Positions 49,401-55,630 of a stretch of 64,000 nucleotides of DNA are shown piece after piece (within the stretch, counting starts at the first letter, position 1; every line of letters starts with the position of its first letter). Position numbers and translations under genes: made by a program. The notes beneath the pieces are model-generated. The model was not told where the DNA came from, made no database searches, and saw only the letters and a program-made list of their open reading frames with translations. This DNA is from Stichopus chloronotus (Eukaryota > Echinodermata > Holothuroidea > Aspidochirotida > Stichopodidae): contig CM037829.1 of NCBI GenBank assembly GCA_021234535.1, forward strand, positions 27,810,962 through 27,874,961. The letters run 5' to 3'.

Positions 49401-50286
49401 TGGTAATAAGGTTTGGAGGCCTAGTAATTATTCAAGCTTTTCTTACAAGAAAACTTTGAAAGATCTTTCTCACAATAAGTCGTCCTGTTTTAAGAAGAGC
49501 GCAGTGTCGAATAATTTTTCCAAGAACTGCTAAGTATAAGCAATTGCACAGGACACATCAGAAAAGTTCATCTAATTATTTTTCATGTTATTGTTATTCA
49601 AGCGTTTCTTTCAAGAAAACCTGAGAGATCTTTCTCAGAATAAGTCGTCCTGTTTTAAGAAGAGCGCTGTGTCGAATAATTTTCCAAGAACTGCTAAGTC
49701 TAAGCAATTGCACAGGACACATCAGAAAAGTTCATCTTATTTTTTTCATTCGTTAGAATATTACTAATGTCTTGCTTTTATTGCAAATGCACAAGCTGAA
49801 TCAAACCCATTAAAAATCCTGCTTTTCACACCACACTGAGACAAAAGATAAGTGTGGTTGGTTTTGTGACCAACCTCAACCCTTTAGATCATTTCAATCA
49901 CCTCACAGAGATACTTTCCCACTTAGGTAGCAAACAATATCATGGCCAGTCAGCCATAAAATGCCTTGCTTTTCATGCCATATTATGGCATTGGATACAT
50001 TAGTTGTCATGCCCATTGGCAAAAAATGTATAATCCAGAAGAGGAGACTGTTTGGCGACCATTTTAACGAGGGTAATTCATATTCAAGCCTATGTACCTT
50101 TTGACTGATTTTCTTCATTTTCTGTTCGTGCAGTTCCAAAAGGTCTGGCAGGTTTTGTTGGAGAAGACGACTAATGCAAACCTCGGTCACAGGCTGAGCA
50201 TGCCCCCAACCCCCAGCGCTTCTCCATTGACAAGTCCAAGTCCCGTATCATCTGCCGTCAACGAGCAAGGATTTATATTCAACTGA
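13912..50286 (+). CDS. snx8: sorting nexin 8 (SNX8), EH-like + PX + BAR-like protein
   Basis: Thirteen coding exons: 13927-13951 (possible start 13912), 14070-14197, 27734-27866, 28059-28252, 29326-29440, 31670-31791, 32428-32508, 33481-33601, 34547-34719, 35779-35847, 36494-36646, 37404-37553, then 50134-50286. All junctions are GT-AG and in phase; 538 residues from 13927. Residues ~13-85 resemble an EH domain (LSEIWNTVDTKQGYLTRNG). The PX domain spans ~115-232 with RRYNDF at 168-173 and PPLPPK at 190-195, the usual phosphoinositide-binding surroundings. Residues ~250-488 are helical and BAR-like, including DLCERHEKGVL and MENRNYFSLHCLQ, which match SNX8 closely. The family binds PI3P-bearing early endosomes, tubulates membrane and acts in endosome-to-Golgi sorting. 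An alternative last exon lies at 42599-42682. Family assignment is very secure; the first exon is tentative. Confidence 0.93.
14070..14197 (+). CDS. snx8: SNX8 coding exon 2 (first half of EH-like domain)
   Basis: Acceptor CCTCCACAG, donor GTATAG, phase 1 in and 0 out. Encodes GSVPPYYREVYDIVCP through LMKSSLPKQTLSE. The SSLP...LSE helix matches the helix before the second EF loop in EH domains. Confidence 0.85.
14198..16378. other. SNX8 intron 2, first part, nothing recognised
   Basis: AT-rich intron DNA. I see no gene or clear repeat apart from a C run near 16199-16214 and an ATC/ATCATC-rich patch at 16328-16352. Confidence 0.5.
16379..17194. mobile_element. AGGGTTCC-ended inverted-repeat element, copy 1
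   Basis: Perfect 12-bp terminal inverted repeats: AGGGTTCCCACA (16379-16390) and TGTGGGAACCCT (17182-17193). Flanking AGTGTA occurs on both sides (16372-16377 and 17195-17200), a likely target duplication. Subterminal sequence is filled with CCTTGAAAGTCC-type words on the left and right. It is non-coding. The CAGGG...CCCTG ends and 6-8 bp duplication suggest a non-autonomous hAT-like element. Confidence 0.7.
18001..18140 (+). repeat. ACAGTATGTG-rich degenerate repeat
   Basis: CAGTATG-type words recur about seven times at short spacing within 140 bp (18003, 18022, 18035, 18055, 18082, 18128), forming a degenerate CA/TG-related tract. Confidence 0.55.
18170..19000 (+). repeat. ~144-bp tandem repeat rich in AGGTCA half-sites, locus 2
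   Basis: Four clear units with cores starting near 18517, 18661, 18805 and 18951 (143-146 bp apart), with a partial core at 18183. The 18517 unit carries four exact AGGTCA half-sites separated by 1, 4 and 4 bp (18517, 18524, 18534, 18544). A further core fragment is at about 19229. All lie in SNX8 intron 2. Confidence 0.85.
18355..18412 (+). repeat. (GT)n microsatellite
   Basis: Mostly alternating GT, interrupted by GCGTGTACAGTATG. It lies inside the AGGTCA-repeat locus. Confidence 0.85.
19393..19458 (+). repeat. (ATTT)n microsatellite
   Basis: About 16 uninterrupted tetranucleotide copies of TTTA, ending in TTATTATTATT. Such long pure arrays are usually length-polymorphic. Confidence 0.95.
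19807..20318 (+). mobile_element. tRNA-derived SINE, near full length
   Basis: The head looks like a decayed tRNA gene with a box A-like TTAGCTTGGTGGTTATAG (about 19818) and a box B-like GGTCCTCGGATCAAAAC (about 19856), spaced as in a Pol III promoter. The body after about 19985 is shared with the reversed copy at 9843-10165. It ends with an A-rich ACTAAACTAAAAC tail. SINEs are non-coding and move using LINE enzymes. Confidence 0.75.
20319..21114. other. SNX8 intron 2 segment, nothing recognised
   Basis: Includes isolated AGGTCA half-sites at about 20515-20535 but no full unit of the 144-bp repeat. Short open frames at 20802-21105 overlap in all three frames and lack coding character. Confidence 0.5.
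21115..22051. mobile_element. AGGGTTCC-ended inverted-repeat element, copy 2
   Basis: Starts AGGGTTCCCGTTGTCATGGA and ends AAAAAAGCACAGGAACCCTG, with subterminal TCATGGAAAAG-type words on both sides. The flanks TCGTAATA and TCATACTA agree at 6 of 8 positions, suggesting a worn target duplication. It is non-coding. Confidence 0.65.
22052..23682. other. SNX8 intron 2 segment rich in TACTGTA/TACAGTA
   Basis: No gene or known element recognised. The word TACTGTA or its complement TACAGTA appears repeatedly here (for example 22634, 22703, 22728, 22824, 22928, 23182). Confidence 0.5.
23683..24035. mobile_element. MITE with TTAA ends
   Basis: The left end starts TTAAAGGGAAATAGGGCGTT (23683) and the right end is its exact reverse complement (24015-24035), flush with TTAA on both sides. 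The total is about 353 bp with no coding capacity. TTAA target choice points to a piggyBac- or Kolobok-type parent. Confidence 0.82.
25034..25159. mobile_element. AGGGTTCC-ended inverted-repeat element, copy 3 (short)
   Basis: A 126-bp copy starting GGAGTTCCTGTCCTCATGGA and ending GTGCAGGAACCCTG, flanked on both sides by TTTGAT (25028-25033 and 25160-25165). Internal words such as GTCATGGAAAAGTCATGGAA match the other two copies. It is a deletion derivative. Confidence 0.72.
25166..27733. other. SNX8 intron 2, last part, nothing recognised
   Basis: AT-rich intron DNA with scattered TACTGTA words. No coding exon or structured RNA was seen. Confidence 0.5.
27734..27866 (+). CDS. snx8: SNX8 coding exon 3 (second half of EH-like domain)
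   Basis: Acceptor TTCTTTAG, donor GTATGT, phase 0 in and 1 out. Encodes IWNTVDTKQGYLTRNGLYKA and then LALTALAQQGKPVNDKLLD. The IW and the degenerate DTKQGYLTR loop are EH/EF-hand-like. Only the first loop Asp is well kept, so calcium binding is doubtful. Confidence 0.9.
28059..28252 (+). CDS. snx8: SNX8 coding exon 4 (linker and start of PX domain)
   Basis: Acceptor TTGCTTCAG, donor GTGAGT, phase 1 in and 0 out. Encodes a linker, then LDTVTVNLVPEKKGLLLKHV and EYEVKSA, the first strands of the PX domain. Confidence 0.95.
28380..28890 (+). repeat. ~144-bp AGGTCA-family repeat, locus 3 (strongly decayed)
   Basis: Three or so diverged units in SNX8 intron 4 keep the TTGTAAAC/AGTAAATGTGGTATCTCAAGA part and the TGTACCACATTGAG part. 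Most AGGTCA half-sites are lost (GTTAAAGTCATCAGGGGTCA at about 28495). Confidence 0.6.
29326..29440 (+). CDS. snx8: SNX8 coding exon 5 (PX core)
   Basis: Acceptor GTTCCAACAG, donor GTAATT, phase 0 in and 1 out. Encodes FYKSNVARRYNDFLAF and RMVPPLPPKKIG: the RRYNDF phosphoinositide motif and the proline-rich loop. The frame stays open past the donor to 29757. Confidence 0.96.
29441..31669. other. SNX8 intron 5
   Basis: The first 317 bp stay open in the exon 5 frame (to TAA at 29755-29757). The rest is non-coding with no recognised element. Confidence 0.5.
31670..31791 (+). CDS. snx8: SNX8 coding exon 6 (PX C-terminal helices)
   Basis: Acceptor TTTCTGACAG, donor GTAAGT, phase 1 in and 0 out. 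Encodes ANKEFIENRRKALTRFLTLV and RHPSFHESEITRFFLTFTGS, the closing PX helices including the Arg of RRKAL usually near the lipid head group. Confidence 0.96.
31792..32427. other. SNX8 intron 6, nothing recognised
   Basis: AT-rich intron sequence without a recognised element. Confidence 0.5.
32428..32508 (+). CDS. snx8: SNX8 coding exon 7
   Basis: Acceptor TTTTTTTGCAG, donor GTAAAA, phase 0 at both ends. Encodes DMQNKIKEQFRNLPDEF and TSPLAGQSK, the linker leading into the BAR-like region. Confidence 0.93.
32509..33480. other. SNX8 intron 7, nothing recognised
   Basis: Contains a non-supported open frame at 32641-32958 with no splice support or family resemblance. Confidence 0.5.
33481..33601 (+). 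CDS. snx8: SNX8 coding exon 8 (BAR-like region)
   Basis: Acceptor TTCTTTCCAG, donor GTGAGT, phase 0 in and 1 out. Encodes ELVPMDTQVQFGNSKEQIK and a helical segment ending SDVRRKI. Confidence 0.94.
34547..34719 (+). CDS. snx8: SNX8 coding exon 9 (BAR-like region)
   Basis: Acceptor CCTACCTCCAG, donor GTGTGT, phase 1 in and 0 out. Encodes ETARGMLSFATELNSLGGES, a WAMGQNDTWPKIKENL segment and EFSALSEKYSQQ. Confidence 0.94.
34720..35778. other. SNX8 intron 9, nothing recognised
   Basis: Non-coding intron sequence without a recognised element. Confidence 0.5.
35779..35847 (+). CDS. snx8: SNX8 coding exon 10 (BAR-like region)
   Basis: Acceptor TTGTATTGCAG, donor GTAAGT, phase 0 at both ends, 23 codons. 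Encodes TKLSLDAVVERLALQLDLLQ GYK, a family-typical helix. Confidence 0.93.
36190..36420 (+). repeat. degenerate (CAGT)n-type microsatellite
   Basis: CAGTCAGT and related CAGTTAGT, CAGGCAGT and CAGACA words fill about 230 bp of SNX8 intron 10. Confidence 0.75.
36494..36646 (+). CDS. snx8: SNX8 coding exon 11 (BAR-like region)
   Basis: Acceptor CTCCTTGACAG, donor GTGTGT, phase 0 at both ends, 51 codons. Encodes DLCERHEKGVLRDHQSALNK, a lysine-rich run KKKKM and EVEQLSSRIIE. Confidence 0.96.
36647..37403. other. SNX8 intron 11, nothing recognised
   Basis: Non-coding intron sequence without a recognised element. Confidence 0.5.
37404..37553 (+). CDS. snx8: SNX8 coding exon 12 (last common exon)
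   Basis: Acceptor TCCTACAACAG, donor GTGAGT, phase 0 at both ends, 50 codons. Encodes QESQIMTMENRNYFSLHCLQ and ends AQCELKGHQE. Both candidate last exons accept phase 0, so this donor is the branch point of the two C-termini. Confidence 0.96.
37570..38485 (+). repeat. GGGGATATGATGAGG minisatellite array
   Basis: Irregular tandem units of about 50-80 bp built on GGGGATATGATGAGG...TGTAAACATGGNCAG. The most regular part is a nearly exact 78-bp duplication (37891-37968 and 37969-38046). It starts just after the exon 12 donor. Confidence 0.82.
39790..40130 (+). repeat. diverged tandem duplication of ~200 bp
   Basis: The segment around CCTGTTTAGTCACAGGACAC...AATTAGCAAAG (39838-39902) recurs as GCCTGTTTAGTAATATTACA...AATTAGCATAAG (about 40042-40110), each preceded by ACAGAT and TCTTNNTCAT. 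Confidence 0.55.
41025..41466. mobile_element. putative MITE with TTAAAGGGG ends
   Basis: The left end TTAAAGGGGAAATG faces a right end CATTGCCCCTCTAA, an imperfect inverted repeat ending at TTAA/CTAA. It is about 440 bp and non-coding. It may belong to the same TTAA-targeting type as the 23683 element, though its interior differs. Confidence 0.45.
42599..42682 (+). CDS. snx8: SNX8 alternative last coding exon 13a
   Basis: Acceptor ACATCTACAG with a preceding pyrimidine-rich tract, phase 0 in. Encodes 27 residues beginning LLESWEDALAKAEKL, then TGA at 42680-42682. Joined to exon 12 it would give a 515-residue protein. The Trp and following Leu fall in the same register as KVWQVLLEK of exon 13b. 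No donor after it would keep the 13b frame, so it reads as a terminal exon. Confidence 0.6.
   Translation, partial: LLESWEDALAKAEKLPTSSKDLQPNAT
43288..43326 (+). terminator. candidate polyadenylation signals for the 13a transcript
   Basis: ATTAAA occurs at 43288-43293, 43313-43318 and 43321-43326, about 600-640 nt after the 13a stop codon. No AATAAA was seen closer. Confidence 0.4.
43327..49429. other. sequence between the two SNX8 last exons, no gene recognised
   Basis: Non-coding. Open frames on the minus strand at 44050-44483 overlap in two frames and have no family resemblance or splice support; the one at 48700-48954 is likewise unsupported. G runs occur at 45908-45930. Confidence 0.5.
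49430..49745 (+). repeat. ~165-bp tandem duplication
   Basis: Two close copies (about 49430-49588 and 49593-49745) share AATAAGTCGTCCTGTTTTAA, GAAGAGCGC, TGTCGAATAA and GCACAGGACACATCAGAAAA in order, offset by 165 bp. It lies about 0.4 kb before SNX8 exon 13b. Confidence 0.85.
50134..50286 (+). CDS. snx8: SNX8 last coding exon 13b (canonical C-terminus)
   Basis: Acceptor TTCGTGCAG, phase 0 in, 50 codons then TGA at 50284-50286. Begins FQKVWQVLLEKTTNA and ends in a Ser/Pro-rich tail (PPTPSASPLTSPSPVSS). The KVW helix followed by a Pro-rich tail is what I expect for the SNX8 C-terminus. Confidence 0.85.
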   Translation, partial: FQKVWQVLLEKTTNANLGHRLSMPPTPSASPLTSPSPVSSAVNEQGFIFN

Positions 50287-50569
50287 AACTGAATGTCTTG
50301 CCTTTTTGATGCCAGCCTTGCCTCAGATTTTAAGTGTTAAATGTCACACACCCACCAGGTAATCACAGGAATTCACGAGAGCAAACTTCAGAAATTTCCT
50401 GTTAAAGATTTAAATTTTCACACTGCAAGTCATCTGGTAAGCTGTAAACTTTATATAGTGGGTGTTGGCCATCTCATGTACTGCCTACAAAATGATGCAT
50501 ACTTTAAAGGAGGACAGTTTTTAATAGTACCCTAGTTGCGAAAATGACTATTGGACAATAGATAGTTGT

Positions 50570-50575
50570 AATAAA
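50570..50575 (+). terminator. candidate SNX8 polyadenylation signal
   Basis: AATAAA 284 nt after the exon 13b stop. A second AATAAA lies near 50703. Confidence 0.5.
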
Positions 50576-50594
50576 TATGGTACCAAATGTGTTA

Positions 50595-51415
50595 CACTTT
50601 TATTCTTTCAAATCGGGTATGAGCATATCTCCTTGACAGATTTGCGGCAAAAAATGATTTGCCAATCGCAAGGTCAGTCAGAAAGTGCCAAAGGGATAGA
50701 AAATAAAATTAATGAACTTTTCGTATGTTGATGTCCCACAGATAATATCCATTAGTTTGTGTTTTTTTGCAGGTAGAATGTTGTTGGTTTGATGTCATTA
50801 ATGATTACCTGCAGAGGTCATAAACATGCTTAATGTAACTCTATTTACAAACAGTTATGACGGTAATGGTGTTGTTTTCGTAATTCTTTCCCCACTATAA
50901 CTTCAAACTTCCCGCGATTGTTGTACAGCGTATTGCCATTTTGGAAATGTATGACGTATCACATGCACTGGCAATAACATGTGACACGTACGAGTGCATG
51001 GGTGATGTCACGATTCACATTATTTCACAACAACATGGCAACTTGCGAGTGAATAAAAAATATATTCATAAAAAGTTCGTATCTTCTCAAATGTGAATTT
51101 GTTGTATAAACAAATGGTGTCTTCTTGTTTGAAAAACTGTATTTGAAGTATCTAGTACTATTAAAGTACTATTTAGAAGGCTGCAAAACAGTTTTCCTTT
51201 AAACCAGATACCATCCCATGTACAAGCTAGGGAAAGGAATAAAGCACAAAACTCATGAATATTATCTATGGGACATCAACATAAGGAAAAACTGAAAAAA
51301 TGATGTTTTTTTATGCTTTCTGACAGAATGTGCCATTGGTAGATCATTTTTCACCACAAATCTGTGAAATAGATATGCTGATACACAACTTGAAAGAAGA
51401 AAGTGCAAAAAAAGT
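50595..51415. mobile_element. long inverted repeat (foldback element) downstream of SNX8
   Basis: The left arm at about 50595-50775 and the right arm at about 51245-51415 are reverse complements with scattered mismatches. Examples are GAGCATATCT versus AGATATGCTGATAC, AAAAAATGAT, GTCAGAAAG versus CTTTCTGAC, and TATGTTGATGTCCCA versus TGGGACATCAACATA. The ~470-bp centre is unrelated. No open frame. Confidence 0.78.
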
Positions 51416-54200
51416 TATGTAAGATGCATGTCACAACTGCTTATCTTAGTTGTAAAAAAAAAGACTTTCTATTCTGCGCCATCTTCTTCTGTAGAAAACA
51501 AAAACATCGATTTTTGCAAAGACCGAGAGCAAAAATTGATGCAAATGGAAAGTGTTTGCAAATCTACCCTGGTTTGAATGAAAGCAATTTAAAATTCAGA
51601 TTTATTCCACTCTGAAGGAAAACTTGAAATTCAAAAAGTGTTTTTGTGAGTGTATGTGTGCGTGTTGATCTATTACGTGTTTGGTGGAAATTTCAGCTGT
51701 TTTGTCGGTGAGGGATGGGTGTAAGTTTTCTTCAATGAGTGTAAGCTTTATTTTATTAAGTTTCATTGTTCACAGCAGACCTAAGTGAACTTACCATTTA
51801 AGTATTATACTTCAAAGGTCTTGTGCTTAATGTTTTACTTCCATTGTTCGCTTTATTTTTTGTAATTCTAGACAACTAGACAGACATTGTGGGCATGGCA
51901 TTGATTTTTACCAACTAGAGTGCCCAGCAAAGATTAAATACTTTTAAACAGTACAATTTATATATTTTTGAAACAAAGTAAAAATCAAATGATTCAAAAT
52001 AAAAAAGATACTAACAATAAATGAATATGTATGTAAAATACTTTTTTATTTGAAAAAAAGGGTAACATTAAATAAACTGTACATATAAAGTAACATGCTT
52101 CTGTGAGTGATTCTAATAAACAGTATCCAATGGGCACTTGCTAATCTAACTAGTCTCATGTCTGGTTGTCAAACAGTTTTTCCTTTCTAACAGAACATTT
52201 TTTACATATATGTACCTTGAAAACTTGGCCTGTAAATGAGAAGGACAATACATGTGGCCAATGAGTGTTACACGATCAGATTTACTGACGAACCTCTTTC
52301 TCAGTATTTAAAATTAGCCAAAGTATCCTCATACAGGATCTATGCTAAATATGAATGCAAGAACAGATATTTTAGCCTCTAAAAAACAGCTGGGTATAAA
52401 AAAAAGATAGCCTTATCAACTAAATGAAAGTTGCAACTGCTATTACAATGCAAAAGATGGATTCCAGGGTAGCATGACTGTAAATCCAGCAAACATGGGT
52501 GGATTGAAATAACAAAGTGGCATTATTGATATACTTCCTTTAAATCATGCTTTCAAATTTTAGAGCCTGAGTTAAAAATGATTGAATTTCTCAGAGAAGT
52601 TTTTTTTTTTTGTTCTGCTGGAATTGTTTTAAAAAATATCAACAAAGTGATTTTCACTGACGTTGTGATCACTAATCCTAGTTTTCTTTATTTTCTTTGT
52701 TCTTGTTTGTTTTGTGAAATCAAATGAACTTTGATCAGTGAATATAAAACTAAATGATACAATGTGCTAAAATATTGATTTCTTTGCCAGTGCAACGATA
52801 TAGTTATCTTTTTCACAGCCATGTACATCCAATCTCATCAAGGTGTATCACTTGCAAAACTGAATGGATGCACATCAGAAAACTGGGAATGTTTGCTAAC
52901 TCTTCACTCATCACAGATTTGTGAAAATTCATTTGTTTTGTTTGTTGATAAGACTGGTTAAGAAGTGATTGATCCCTCTCCTTAAGATTTACAATTTATT
53001 GACCCTGTCAAGTTGATAAGAACACTATCACATTATCTCACTGTCCAAGGTTTCAGGGTCTGAACACTTTCTGTCAAATTGCAAAACTGTTTCTGATAGA
53101 AGCAGCCATGTTTATCACATCAGTCTTTCAAGCTTAGAAAGACTGAACAATACACATCCACCAAACTGCATTTTATGGTTGAAAAAAAGAATTCTCCTCA
53201 AATGGTGCAATTGAATTCATACACTGTACCGTTCAAGAAGTCATCTTGAAACATTTTGAAACTTTTCAGCAATGTAACAGAAGTTTCCTTTCTGACATGG
53301 CTGGGGAGGAATACTGGCAATCCAGACAGTCACCGTTGCCAGGGGAGTAGATGGGGTATTTACCACAAATTTCTGTATACAGTGCCCTTTTGAACATTAA
53401 AAAAACCCTTATTACACAATGGATTTTATCAGAGAACACCCTTAGGCATCCCCTCTTCTTGTTTTCTCTCACAGATTTTTTTTTTTTATCAAATTGCCCT
53501 TTTCTACCTTTAACCCTACTGTGAGAGGGTTGTGCTGACCCTGCCAGATGTAATGATTTCAGAGTTCAACGTGAGCATTAAAGGAAGGGCAGAGGCAGGA
53601 AATATTCAGATGGTAACCCCCAGTGAAGGGGTAGATTTAAAACTTATTTGTGGTTCCATTATGATATTTCCCTTTTTGTTTCACATTCAATATTGATAAC
53701 CCTTACATTAAATATTGATAACCCTTCAGGAGAACACAATATGATCATACTGCAAAACCAGACATTTGCAAAGTAGCCAATAAACCTTCAATATGATATC
53801 ATAAGAATTACAAAGCAAATGCTATAAGGGGCCTTGAGCTGTTTAATAAAATTCATTGTTTTCCACCCCTGCCAACTTTGCTTCACATACTAATGACAAA
53901 TGGTTAGACTGAGAGGAGAATCCATGTTTCACATACAAATGAACATTGATGAGTGAGTGACTAATGATTCAGTTTGGGTTTTCAAAATTTGTGATCAAAT
54001 CACTTTTCAGCCTCGTGCTAATTCATGTGCACACAGGGCTGTACAAGTCAAGGTGAAAAAAAAATTGAGAGTGCTTCAGAACTTTTGGATGTGAAGCTTG
54101 AATAATTATGATAACAACAAGGATTGTCAAGCAGTTATACACTTTAAATCTCCACGACATTAACATTATCAATCTCGATGTGTTCCTTTAAAAGAACATT
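51416..54200. other. convergent intergenic region, nothing recognised
   Basis: AT-rich sequence between the 3' ends of SNX8 and ANKRD54. No gene or RNA gene seen. Confidence 0.5.
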
Positions 54201-54204
54201 GAAT

Positions 54205-54412
54205 TACACAATGCAAATTCATTGAATTTACAATGCAAATTCACTAAATTACACAATGCAAATTCATTGAATTGCAATGCACATTCAATGAATTTACAAT
54301 GCAAATTCATTGAATTTACAATGCAAATTCATTGAAGTTACAATGCAAATTCATTGAATTACAATGCTTATTCACTGAATTACATTGCAAATTCAATGAA
54401 TTTACAATATGA
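54205..54412 (+). repeat. 22-bp tandem array carrying ATGCAAAT octamers
   Basis: About ten units of ACAATGCAAATTCATTGAAT type. Exact ATGCAAAT occurs at 54211, 54233, 54256, 54299, 54321 and 54343, mostly 22-23 bp apart. Edge units have decayed or point the other way (GCACATTCAATGAA). Confidence 0.92.
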
Positions 54413-55429
54413 TTTATGAAGAGAACATTGTTTTTTTAGGAATATTCTTGCGACAAAATATTTTACACAACAAACAGTTGGTTTTAGTAAATATTCCTCT
54501 TCACATCAAGCTATCATTTTGTGAAAATCTTCACTTACAACATTTACAACATGAATGTTGTGCACAAGATATTCCACCACATTTTCTTTTTGTACTCCGT
54601 CTTCTAGATTATCAATTCAAAGCATGTCTTATGTAACAATTCGTCTTATTGGTCCTTTTTTTTTACGATGTTTTCAAACAAAATAAATTTCATGATAAAC
54701 AATAAATACTGTCTGTGCTTGTCATTCACTTGCTTCATTGGTCGATTTATTTTTTGAGCATTGCGATGTATCAGCATTTAGAGTGAACATGAGGTATGAA
54801 AGCTAGGTGAGACCAAACAGAGAGGGAACATACTTTCTGATTGTGGGGAGGAGAGGTGGAAATAAAAATGAGAAAGTATTCCCCGAGGACGAATGTTTTG
54901 TGCGATAATGGTCAGCTATGATTGGCTCTTCTCTGAGTTTCTGTGGGGACCCTTTAAATTACTGTATGTTGACAAATACATATTTCAGCATCAAAAATAT
55001 TGGTTTTGACATGTAGAATGAATTCAGACCCTGATATCACCTTCAGACACTACGATCAAATTAAGAGAGGAGTATCTCCGTCAAATGAGGTTATGCATCT
55101 TGAAAGACATGACGATAGCATTGGACAATAATGTGCATCGCTGCAAGACAAATGTTAGAAGATGCTTAGACAAATGGATACAAATGTCTTCGTGGGTTTA
55201 TTGTTGCAAAGGTTGAAAGTAAAAATTGTCAACCTTTAGGCAAAAATGTAATTTTATTTGAATTTCTACACTGTTTCTCATCCATGCAGAAGATTCTTAA
55301 AATAATTCTGCGGGTGGCAAACAAATTTAGTAATATGCATTCTCTTTGCAAATGCCTTGCTATCAGGAGAGATTTATACCTAAGTGCAAGAGCTTTATAT
55401 AAAAAACGAAAGTGGCACACAAGACTAGC

Positions 55430-55435
55430 TTTATT
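55430..55435 (-). terminator. candidate ANKRD54 polyadenylation signal
   Basis: AATAAA on the minus strand, about 145 nt after the ANKRD54 stop codon. Confidence 0.5.
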
Positions 55436-55579
55436 GTAGCCATCTCGTTTGACTGTGATCATTTATGGATTGATAAACAATATGCCATTGCACCTAAGAG
55501 GTGACTCCCAGGTGACAAAAAAGGGACTGCAAATATGACACAAACCCTGTAAATCACAAAGATGGCAGAAGGACGGTGA

Positions 55580-55630
55580 TCATAAATTCATTTTGGTAAA
55601 ACTTTCCAGGATATCTTGAACTTCATCAAT
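55580..55630 (-). CDS. ankrd54: ANKRD54 coding exon 7 (last)
   Basis: Minus-strand acceptor TTCACTTTCAG, phase 0, 16 codons plus TGA. Encodes IDEVQDILESFTKMNL, equivalent to the conserved EVTDLLASF end of the family. Too short to stand out as an open frame. Confidence 0.88.
   Translation of the reverse strand: MDEVQDILESFTKMNL

Noticed and set aside
54205..54412. CRISPR-like or centromeric satellite array
   Set aside because: Only about ten 22-bp units with no spacers; a small local minisatellite.
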